From Labilithrix sp. (GTDB lineage: Bacteria; Myxococcota_A; Polyangia; Polyangiales; Polyangiaceae): a stretch of 64,000 nt of DNA. The notes beneath the pieces were generated by a model. It worked only from the letters and a program-made list of their open reading frames with translations, did no database searches and was not told the DNA's origin. Location: NCBI GenBank assembly GCA_019637195.1, contig JAHBWA010000038.1:1-64000 (forward strand), read 5' to 3'. Both the position numbers and the translations under genes were made by a program. Below, in pieces: positions 57,394 to 64,000 of the stretch (position 1 is the stretch's first letter; every line of letters begins with the position of its first letter).

Positions 57394-58893
57394 ATGGACA
57401 CCGGAGCGCTCGACGTCGTGATTGTGGGTGCCGGGCTCTCCGGCATCAGCGCCGCGTACCACGTGCAGACGCGGCTCCCGGGCAAGTCGTACGCGATCCT
57501 CGAGGCGCGCGAGGACCTCGGCGGGACGTGGGACCTCTTCCGCTACCCGGGGATCCGCTCGGACTCGGACATGTACACGCTCGGCTATTCGTTCCGGCCG
57601 TGGACCGAGCCGAAGGCGATCGCCGACGGCCCGTCGATCCTCCGGTACGTGCGCGAGACCGCCGAGGCGTACGGCATCGACCGCCGGATCCGCTACCGCC
57701 GCCGCGTCGAGCGCGCGCGCTGGTCGAGCGAGCGCGGACGATGGGAGATCGAGGCGCGCGACACCGCCACCGGCGAGCTGGCCCGCGTGACGGCGCGGTT
57801 CCTCTTCGTCTGCGCCGGCTACTACGACTACGACGCGGGCTACACGCCCGACTTTCCTGGCCGCGCGGAGTACCGCGGGCGCGTCGTGCACCCGCAGCGC
57901 TGGACGCCCGACGTCGACTACGCCGGCAAGCGGGTGGTCGTCATCGGCAGCGGCGCCACCGCCGTCACGCTCGTCCCGGAGCTCGCGAAGCGCGCCGCCC
58001 ACGTGACGATGCTCCAGCGCTCGCCGACGTACATCGTCTCGATGCCCGCGGAGGACCCCATCGCCGGCTGGATGCGCCGCCGCCTCTCGAGCACCGCGGC
58101 CTACGGCGTCACGCGCTGGAAGAACGTGATCTTCGGGATGGGCTTCTACGGCTTCTGCCGGAGGGCGCCGGGCGTCGCCAAGCGGCTGCTCGTCCACCAG
58201 ATGAAGCGGCGCGCCGGGCGGACCGTCGACGCGGCGACGCACCTCACGCCGGCGTACGATCCGTGGGATCAGCGGCTCTGCCTCGTGCCGGACGGCGATC
58301 TGTTCGACGCGCTCCGCCGAGGGTCCGCCGAGATCGTCACCGACCACGTCGCGTCGTTCACCGAGCGCGGGATCCGCCTCCGCTCGGGGCGGGAGCTCGA
58401 CGCCGACCTCGTCGTCACGGCCACCGGCCTCCAGCTCAAGTTCCTCGGCGGCATGCAGCTCGAGGTCGACGGCGCGCGCGTCGAGGCGCCGAGGCACATG
58501 GTCTACAAGGGCGCGATGCTCAGCGACGTACCCAACTTCGCGTTCGCGATCGGCTACACGAACGCGTCGTGGACGCTGAAGTGCGATCTCACGAGCGAGT
58601 ACGTCTGCCGGCTCCTCCGCTACATGGACGACAACGGCTACGTCAGCGCGGCGCCTCGCAAGAACGATCCGTCGCTCGAGGAGGAGCCGATCATCGATTT
58701 TTCCTCCGGGTACGTCCGGCGGGCGCTCGGCGCGATGCCGAAGCAAGGCTCGCGGGCGCCGTGGAAGCTCCACCAGAACTACGCGCTCGACCTCGCGCTG
58801 TTCCGGCACGGAAGGCTCGCGGACGGAGCGATGACGTTCCAGCGGCGCCGCCCCGCGGACGCGACGCGGGCGGCGCGACGTCGGAGCGACTAG
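57394..58893 (+). CDS. FAD-dependent monooxygenase (Baeyer-Villiger-like)
   Basis: A 499-residue class B flavoprotein monooxygenase. Residues 8-20 have the FAD site VVIVGAGLSGISA; GGTWDLFRYPGIRSDSDM follows. The Baeyer-Villiger fingerprint appears as YRGRVVHPQRWTP, with Tyr instead of the usual Phe at the first position. The NADPH site is VVVIGSGATAVTL (about residues 184-196). Later ATGLQLKF closes the FAD domain. It inserts one oxygen into ketones or oxidises heteroatoms using NADPH. Substrate unknown. ATG 57394 with GAGACGAG directly before it; an upstream in-frame ATG adds a non-conserved Arg-rich tail. Confidence 0.93.
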   Translation: MDTGALDVVIVGAGLSGISAAYHVQTRLPGKSYAILEAREDLGGTWDLFRYPGIRSDSDMYTLGYSFRPWTEPKAIADGPSILRYVRETAEAYGIDRRIRYRRRVERARWSSERGRWEIEARDTATGELARVTARFLFVCAGYYDYDAGYTPDFPGRAEYRGRVVHPQRWTPDVDYAGKRVVVIGSGATAVTLVPELAKRAAHVTMLQRSPTYIVSMPAEDPIAGWMRRRLSSTAAYGVTRWKNVIFGMGFYGFCRRAPGVAKRLLVHQMKRRAGRTVDAATHLTPAYDPWDQRLCLVPDGDLFDALRRGSAEIVTDHVASFTERGIRLRSGRELDADLVVTATGLQLKFLGGMQLEVDGARVEAPRHMVYKGAMLSDVPNFAFAIGYTNASWTLKCDLTSEYVCRLLRYMDDNGYVSAAPRKNDPSLEEEPIIDFSSGYVRRALGAMPKQGSRAPWKLHQNYALDLALFRHGRLADGAMTFQRRRPADATRAARRRSD

Positions 58894-58900
58894 CGTAGCC

Positions 58901-58960
58901 CTCGGCTCGAAGGCGCGACCCGCCGCTCGAAGGCGCGACCCGCCGCTCGAAGACGCGACC
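58901..58960. repeat. Three-copy 20-bp tandem repeat between convergent genes
   Basis: Units at 58901, 58921 and 58941, consensus CGCCGCTCGAAGGCGCGACC, with a partial fourth copy CGCCGCTCGG. It lies 8 bp after the monooxygenase stop and before the 3' end of the GuaB1 gene. No T tract; role unknown. Confidence 0.85.
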
Positions 58961-59013
58961 CGCCGCTCGGCCCGCGGCGTCCCGTCCAGCGAACGCAGGC
59001 GACGGGCGCGGCG

Positions 59014-60459
59014 TCAGCGGCGGAGCTTGCCGTGCGGCGTCCCCTCGCCGTAGCCGGCGGAGGTCTGTACGCCGATCTCCGCCTTGTCGCCGAGCTCGAG
59101 GATCGTGCGGGCGCCCGCGTAGGTCATCGCCGACTGCACGCCTGTGATCATCTCCACGAGGATCGCCCCGACGCTCTCCTGCCCTTCGCGGATGTAGATG
59201 CGCGACGTCGAGATCCCCTCGCGGAAGAAGCCCTTCTTGGCGCGCTCGAACGGATCGAGGTCCGCGGTGCGATCGCTCACGGCGCGCCCGCTGGCCATGC
59301 CGTAGTTCTCCTTGAAGAGGAGCCCGTCCCGGTCCTCCTTCACGTCGCCCGGGCTCTCGTAGGTCCCGGCGAGGCTCGTCCCGACCATGACGCGGCTCGC
59401 GCCCGCCGCGAGGTAGAGCGCGACGTCGCGCGGGTGCTTCACGCCGCCGTCGGCCCAGACGTGCTTGCCGAGCGCGCGCGCTTCGCGGGCGCAGTGGAGC
59501 ACCGAGGTGAACGTCGGCCGCCCGACGCCGGTCTGCATCCGCGTCGTGCACATCGCGCCCGGCCCGACGTTGACCTTGACGACGTCGGCGCCCGCCTCGA
59601 TCAGCGCGCGCGTGCCGGCGGCGGTGCAGACGTTGCCCGCGACGATCGGCACCCTGCCGGCGACCACGCTCTTCACAGCGCGGATCGCCTCGAGCATCCG
59701 GCGCTGGTGCCCGTGCGCCGTGTCGAGCACGATCGCCGAGACGCCGAGCTCGCAAAGCTTGCCGGCGATCTGCGGCGCCTGCGCGGAGATCCCGACGGCG
59801 GCGGCGACCATGAGGTCCCCCGCGCGATCGAGCGAGGGGCGCAGGAGCTCGAGCCGCACGGCGTCCTCGCGCGTGAGCACGCCGACGAGCCGGCCGTCAC
59901 CGTCGAGCACGGGCGCCGCCTTCACGTGCGCCTCCATCATGAGGAGGTAGGCGTCGCGGTTCGGGATGCCGAGCGGCAGCGTGACGAGCTTGCGCGACAT
60001 CAGCGTCGAGACCGGCGTGTACTGGTCGCTGTCGAGGTTCTCCTGGGTGACGATGCCCATCGGCCGCCGCTCCTCGTCGACCACGACGACGAGATCGTGC
60101 GAGCGCTTGCGGATGATCCCCTGGACGTCACGCAGCGTCGCTCTCGGCGAGACGTAGAGCGGCGTGTCGTAGCGGGGATCGGCCGCCTTGATGTGCGCGA
60201 TGATCCGCGCCGCCGTGTCGAGCGCCATGTCCTGCGGGAGGACGCCGAGGCCGCCGAAGCGCGCCATCGTCTCCGCCATCCGCTTGCCGGTGACGGCGTT
60301 CATGTTCGCGGACACGATCGGGTGTGATCCACCTGGAAAGTCCGGCGGCGACAGGTCCGTGTCGAGGCGCGAGGCCCCGTCGAAGTAGACGGGGTTGATG
60401 AAGACGTCGTCGGTCGCGAGCTCGAGCTCTTCGTCGCGTTCGGGGTGGAGGAATTTCAC
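59014..60459 (-). CDS. guaB1: GuaB1-type IMP dehydrogenase-family protein, probably GMP reductase
   Basis: A 481-residue TIM-barrel enzyme with a CBS pair. The N-terminus DDVFINP and ANMNAVTGKRMAETMARFGGLGVLPQD are characteristic of the GuaB1 subfamily. CBS domains lie at about 95-205. The catalytic loop VGPGAMCTTRMQTGVGRP has Cys304, and HVWADGGVKHPRDVALYLAAG and GTYESPGDVKEDRDG are further GuaB1 signatures. In actinobacteria this group has been shown to act as GMP reductase (GMP to IMP) rather than IMP dehydrogenase, controlled through the CBS domains. Typical of actinobacteria, so its presence here is notable. Transcribed alone. Confidence 0.88.
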   Translation of the reverse strand: MKFLHPERDEELELATDDVFINPVYFDGASRLDTDLSPPDFPGGSHPIVSANMNAVTGKRMAETMARFGGLGVLPQDMALDTAARIIAHIKAADPRYDTPLYVSPRATLRDVQGIIRKRSHDLVVVVDEERRPMGIVTQENLDSDQYTPVSTLMSRKLVTLPLGIPNRDAYLLMMEAHVKAAPVLDGDGRLVGVLTREDAVRLELLRPSLDRAGDLMVAAAVGISAQAPQIAGKLCELGVSAIVLDTAHGHQRRMLEAIRAVKSVVAGRVPIVAGNVCTAAGTRALIEAGADVVKVNVGPGAMCTTRMQTGVGRPTFTSVLHCAREARALGKHVWADGGVKHPRDVALYLAAGASRVMVGTSLAGTYESPGDVKEDRDGLLFKENYGMASGRAVSDRTADLDPFERAKKGFFREGISTSRIYIREGQESVGAILVEMITGVQSAMTYAGARTILELGDKAEIGVQTSAGYGEGTPHGKLRR

Positions 60460-60554
60460 GGCCGCGGAGGGTACACCAGCCGCGGAGCGACGAAGCGCGA
60501 TCGTCGGCAGAATCCCGCGCTCGCGCTCGCGCGTCGCCGGTATCCTGCCCCGCA

Positions 60555-61973
60555 GTGCGGCGCTCGACTCGCTTCCTCGTGACGTGCCTCGTCCCCTGCC
60601 TCGCCCTCGGGTCGGCCGCTTGCCGGACGAAGAAGGACGGCGCCCCGCCGACGGCGGAGGACGCCGCCGCCGACGCGGCCCGGTCCGAGGACACGCCCGC
60701 CGCCAAGGAGGCGCCGCCGAGCGCCGCGTGCGCGCCGCTCGAGGCGGCAGCCGTCGCCCCGCTCGCGACGTGCAGCGCGAGCGTGGTCAAGACGCCGGTC
60801 CCGGAGATCGTCGACGAGGGCCGCTCGCTCGCCCCCTTCTTCGATCGGCTCGCCGCGCTCGAGCGCGGGACGGCGACGCGACCGCTCCGCGTCGCGATCT
60901 ACGGCGACAGCAACCTGACGAGCGATTTTCTCCCGGGCCATCTCCGGCGCGTGCTCCAGGCGCGCTACGGCGACGCCGGCCACGGCTGGGTGTCGCTCTC
61001 GAAGCCGTGGGGGAGCTACCGCCACGAGGACGTCGTGCACGCCGGCTTCTGGCCGATGTTCAAGCTGTACGCGCCGACGACGCACCTCGCGGGCGACAAG
61101 CAGTACGGCTTCGCCAACATGGCCGCCGAGAGCAACGAGATCGGCGCTTCCGCGTGGGCCGCGACGACGAAGGACGCGAAGGCGAAGGTCGGTCAGAGCG
61201 TCGCGCGGTTCGAGCTCCACTACCTGAAGCAGCCGCGGGGCGGCTCGTTCACCGTACAGATCGATCGGAAGGACGTCCGCGCCATCGAGACGCGCGCGCC
61301 GGCGTTCGAGGCGGGGATCGAGACGTTCGAGGTCGACGACGGGCCGCACGAGCTCCGGTGCGTCGTCCGCGGCGACGGCAAGGTGCGGCTCTTCGGGACG
61401 TCGCTCGATCGGACCGGCGAAGGCGGCGACAAGCCGGGCATCCAGATCGACTCGCTCGGAGCCGGCGCGCTCAACTACGAGCGCCTCACGTGGGTCGCGA
61501 AGGAGACCCGCCGCGCGCAGCTCGCGCGACGCGCCTACGATCTCGTCGTCATCTGGCTCGGCATGAACGTCATGTTCGTCCCTCCGAACCGCGAGCACGC
61601 GAAGGAGTTCATCGCAGAGCTGCGGACCGCGCTCCCGTCGCTCCCGATCCTCGTGCTCGGCCCCGGCGACACGGTGAAGAAGGGCGAGACCAAGTCCGAC
61701 CCGCGGATCGTCGCGGTCTCGAAGCAGATGCGCGAGGTCGCCGCCGAGGCGGGGACGGCGTTCTGGGACTTCCGCGAGGCGATGGGCGGCGACGGGTCGA
61801 TCATCGGCTTCACCAAGCGCGGATTGACCGGGCGCGACCACATCCATTTCGGGCCCGAGGGCAGCCGCCTCATGGGAGACCGCCTGCTCTGCTCGCTCTC
61901 GAGCGCGTTCGCGGCGCACGCGCGCGAGCACCCGAACGCCGGCTGCGCCGCGACCGACGCCGGCGCGCCCTGA
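60555..61973 (+). CDS. SGNH/GDSL-type hydrolase lipoprotein
   Basis: A 472-residue protein from a GTG start. The lipoprotein signal ends GSAACRTK (Cys23). After an Ala-rich linker the SGNH core begins: VAIYGDSNLTSD (nucleophile S119), LVVIWLGMN at the GxND position (Asn present), and DHIHFGPEG near the C-terminus (D428, H431), completing the Ser-Asp-His set. Two further beta-rich segments (YLKQPRGGSFTVQIDRKD) are inserted between the motifs. Such hydrolases cleave esters, often acetyl groups of peptidoglycan or polysaccharides. It faces the periplasm or surface. Substrate not predictable. Confidence 0.85.
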   Translation: MRRSTRFLVTCLVPCLALGSAACRTKKDGAPPTAEDAAADAARSEDTPAAKEAPPSAACAPLEAAAVAPLATCSASVVKTPVPEIVDEGRSLAPFFDRLAALERGTATRPLRVAIYGDSNLTSDFLPGHLRRVLQARYGDAGHGWVSLSKPWGSYRHEDVVHAGFWPMFKLYAPTTHLAGDKQYGFANMAAESNEIGASAWAATTKDAKAKVGQSVARFELHYLKQPRGGSFTVQIDRKDVRAIETRAPAFEAGIETFEVDDGPHELRCVVRGDGKVRLFGTSLDRTGEGGDKPGIQIDSLGAGALNYERLTWVAKETRRAQLARRAYDLVVIWLGMNVMFVPPNREHAKEFIAELRTALPSLPILVLGPGDTVKKGETKSDPRIVAVSKQMREVAAEAGTAFWDFREAMGGDGSIIGFTKRGLTGRDHIHFGPEGSRLMGDRLLCSLSSAFAAHAREHPNAGCAATDAGAP

Positions 61974-62050
61974 GCGCGGACCTCTGGCGCAGCGCGAGGC
62001 GCCCGCGCGCGGCCGCGGACACGCGGCGGTGGACGCGTTAGACTGCCGCC

Positions 62051-62863
62051 GTGCGCCGCCTCCCCACGATCGCCGTCCTGACGGCCATGGCGCTCGCCGG
62101 GACGCTCGCGTGCTCGTACATCCTGGAGCTCCCCGGCGCGAGCCTGATCCCAGATCCCGAGCCGGACGCCGCCGACTCCGACGACGCCGACGTCCCGGAC
62201 GGCCCGTCACCGTTCGACGGCCCGCGGTCGGTCCCGTTCTGCGCGAGCCGGACGGAGCCCTCGCTCTGGTGCAACGACTTCGACGACGAGCCGGCGCCGC
62301 CCATCACGAGCGTCGGCACCGTGAGCCTGTCGGACGCACAGCTCGTGCTGTCGAACGCGGTCGCCCTCTCCACGCCGCGCGCGCTGCTCGCGAGCGTCCA
62401 GGACGGCACCGACGCGATCGCCGCCGTGACGTATCCGCTCGGGGTCGATCCCGACGGCGTCACGCTCTCCTTCGACCTGCTCGTCTCGGCCTGGGACACC
62501 ACCGACGCACGGCTCTCGCAGATCGAGCTCGCGGGGCCGACCGAGCGCTGCGTGGTCCGCCTCGACGGATCGGCGTCGACGTGGTCGCTCACCCAGGTCT
62601 GCGACGCCGCGGGCGCCGAGACCGCGCGCGAGTCGACGGCCTCCTCGAGCGCGATCGTCCGCGGGCGCTGGCAGCGCTTCGCGATCGCGGTCACCTTCTC
62701 CCCGACGCCCAGCGTCACGCTCGACGTCGACGGCGCCCGCACGAGCGCGCCCGGCGTCGCGCCGCTCCAGCGCGCGCCGGCGTCGGCCACGATCGGCGCG
62801 ACGCTCGTCCCCGCCGGGAGCGTCACGCTGTTCCAGGACAACGTCCTCGTGACGAGCCCCTGA
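62051..62863 (+). CDS. Hypothetical lipoprotein with LamG-like beta domain
   Basis: A 270-residue protein from a GTG start. The signal ends AGTLACSYI (Cys21). An Asp/Pro-rich linker follows, then a beta-sandwich-like domain with LWCNDFDDEPAP, VTLSFDLLVSAWDTTDARLSQIEL and WQRFAIAVTFSPTPSVTLDVDG. The pattern resembles LamG/concanavalin-like domains common in myxobacterial lipoproteins, which bind glycans, but no diagnostic residue is seen. Same strand as the preceding SGNH lipoprotein, 77 bp downstream. Confidence 0.72.
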   Translation: MRRLPTIAVLTAMALAGTLACSYILELPGASLIPDPEPDAADSDDADVPDGPSPFDGPRSVPFCASRTEPSLWCNDFDDEPAPPITSVGTVSLSDAQLVLSNAVALSTPRALLASVQDGTDAIAAVTYPLGVDPDGVTLSFDLLVSAWDTTDARLSQIELAGPTERCVVRLDGSASTWSLTQVCDAAGAETARESTASSSAIVRGRWQRFAIAVTFSPTPSVTLDVDGARTSAPGVAPLQRAPASATIGATLVPAGSVTLFQDNVLVTSP

Positions 62864-62893
62864 GCGCGCGCTCGTCGAGCGCGCGAACGCTCA
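62861..62893. terminator. Hairpin using both stop codons of a convergent pair
   Basis: The 9-bp arms GCGCGCTCG and CGAGCGCGC (62866-62884) share a one-base centre, and an outer TGAGCG/CGCTCA pair includes the TGA stops of both genes. The two genes are 27 bp apart, so this is a likely bidirectional terminator. No T tract. Confidence 0.45.
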
Positions 62894-64000
62894 GGTGGCG
62901 AGCGCGACGAACGCGTCGGCGAGCGACTTCATCGTCGCCGCGGCGCGCGCCTCGGCGTCGGCGAGCGGCTCGCTCCCCTTGATCGGCTCGCGGACGTCGA
63001 AATAGAACTTCGCCTTCGGCTCCGTGCCGCTCGGCCGGGCGATCACGCGGCTGCCCGAGGCGAGCTCGAACGCGAGCACGTCGCTCTTCGGCAGGTCGAG
63101 CGGGCGCTTCGTCCCGTCGGCGAGCGTCGTCTCCTGGCGGAGGAAGTCGCGCACGCTCGCGACGGCGTGGTCGCCGATGGTCCACGGCGGGTCGTCGCGG
63201 AGGCGCTGCATGATCGCGCGGAGCTCGGCGAGCCCCTGGGCGCCCTTGCGCGTGAGGTTGACCTGCGAGCTCACGAAGAGCCCGTAGCGCCGGTAGAGGC
63301 CCTCGAGGTGCGCGAGCACCGTGGTCCCGCTCGCGCGGAGCACCGCGGTGAGCTCGGCGAAGAGCACCGCCGCGCTGACGCCGTCCTTGTCGCGGACGAG
63401 CTCCCCGACCGTGTAGCCGAGCGCCTCTTCGAAGCCGAAGACGAAATGCTCGCCGCTCTTCTTCTTCCGCTCGAGCGCGCGGTTCGCGATCCACTTGAAC
63501 CCGGTCAGCACCTCGTCGTACTGCGCGCCGAGCGCGTGCGCGACGACGCCGAGCATCGGCGAGCTGACGATCGACGCGATCACGAGCGGCTCTCCGACCT
63601 TCGGCTTGACGGCGTGCTCGAGGGCCGTCAGCCCCCCGGTGAGGAGGTAGTGGCCGAGGAGGACGCCCACCTGGTTGCCGGTGAGCTGCACCCAGCCCGT
63701 GGGCGAGGACGAGCTCGGCAGCGCGGCCGCGAGGCGGTCTGCGTCAGGATCGTTGGCGAGGACGAGGTCGGCCTTCCGCGCGGTGGCGAGGGCGAACGCG
63801 AGGTCCATCGCGCCCTTCTCCTCCGGGTTCGGGAACTCGACGGTGGGGAACGCGCCGTCGGGCTTCTGCTGCTCCGGCACCGTCACGACGTCGGTGAAGC
63901 CCGCCTGATCGAACGCGAGACGCGTCAGCTTGTCGCCGACGCCGTGGAGCGGCGTATAGACGATCGCCAGCGAGCGATCTCCGTCGGCGCGCGCGCCGAG
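62891..64000 (-). CDS. Phosphohexomutase (phosphoglucomutase/phosphomannomutase), 5' truncated
   Basis: The last 369 residues of an alpha-D-phosphohexomutase; the start and the catalytic serine loop lie beyond the right edge. Visible motifs: IVYTPLHGVG, the metal-binding NDPDADRLA loop, the sugar-binding FEEALGYTVG loop and the phosphate-binding RPSGTEPKAKFYF near the end. The FEEALGY loop is more like the PgcA type (phosphoglucomutase) than ManB. Such enzymes interconvert hexose 1- and 6-phosphates for glycogen, capsule or LPS. Cytoplasmic. Assigning one substrate needs the missing half. Confidence 0.92.
   Translation of the reverse strand, partial: LGARADGDRSLAIVYTPLHGVGDKLTRLAFDQAGFTDVVTVPEQQKPDGAFPTVEFPNPEEKGAMDLAFALATARKADLVLANDPDADRLAAALPSSSSPTGWVQLTGNQVGVLLGHYLLTGGLTALEHAVKPKVGEPLVIASIVSSPMLGVVAHALGAQYDEVLTGFKWIANRALERKKKSGEHFVFGFEEALGYTVGELVRDKDGVSAAVLFAELTAVLRASGTTVLAHLEGLYRRYGLFVSSQVNLTRKGAQGLAELRAIMQRLRDDPPWTIGDHAVASVRDFLRQETTLADGTKRPLDLPKSDVLAFELASGSRVIARPSGTEPKAKFYFDVREPIKGSEPLADAEARAAATMKSLADAFVALAT

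Overview
The window is very GC-rich chromosomal DNA whose third codon positions are almost all G or C. Its gene content points to a myxobacterium (Myxococcota, probably the Polyangia side): a complete alternative complex III operon, many small alanine/proline-rich lipoproteins (two of them cysteine-rich), a giant cytoplasmic TPR protein, an Hsp70 with a proline-rich insertion, and modular enzyme fusions. The taxonomic placement is an inference from gene content. No rRNA, tRNA, CRISPR array, insertion sequence or prophage was seen.

Layout. 1-7.5 kb (minus): actABCDEF, encoding alternative complex III, with a good sigma70-like promoter and two palindromes in its leader; actF is cut by the window edge. 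7.6-9.8 kb: two lipoproteins and heme o synthase (ctaB), which fits the respiratory theme. 9.9-22.1 kb (plus): one 12-kb gene for a 4056-residue TPR protein. 22.1-24.6 kb (minus): DUF4349 lipoprotein, ECF sigma factor, a probable membrane anti-sigma factor and a Spy/CpxP-like lipoprotein, a likely envelope-stress unit. 24.8-33.9 kb (minus): gltB, gltD, an unusual Hsp70 and a J-domain protein. 34.1-38.7 kb: a DUF2314 membrane protein, a metzincin-type lipoprotein protease, a cysteine-rich lipoprotein and a degenerate receiver domain. 38.8-44.2 kb (plus): PBP1A, an FG-GAP protein and an oligopeptide-binding-type protein, joined by start/stop overlaps. 44.4-45.2 kb (minus): rpmI-rplT with clear promoter and terminator but no adjacent infC. 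45.4-48.8 kb: an Rpn/PD-(D/E)XK protein, a five-copy 23-bp repeat array, a large lipoprotein and a flavin split-barrel protein. 49-53.6 kb: catalase, a natural Rieske-cytochrome P450 fusion and an MDR oxidoreductase. 53.8-57.3 kb: a hypothetical gene whose 3' end is tandemly triplicated, a TetR-GFA-small protein operon with an obvious operator, and a candidate caspase-like protein. 57.4-64 kb: a Baeyer-Villiger-like monooxygenase, a GuaB1-type GMP reductase, an SGNH hydrolase lipoprotein, another lipoprotein and a truncated phosphohexomutase.

The most interesting items are the Rieske-P450 fusion, the Hsp70 with about 307 residues inserted between its ATPase and substrate domains (partnered with a J-protein), the giant TPR protein, the caspase-like protein with a His/Cys dyad, the ECF-sigma envelope-stress cassette, and three unrelated short tandem-repeat arrays that all sit at gene 3' ends. 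Functional assignments come from motifs read by eye. No database search was possible.
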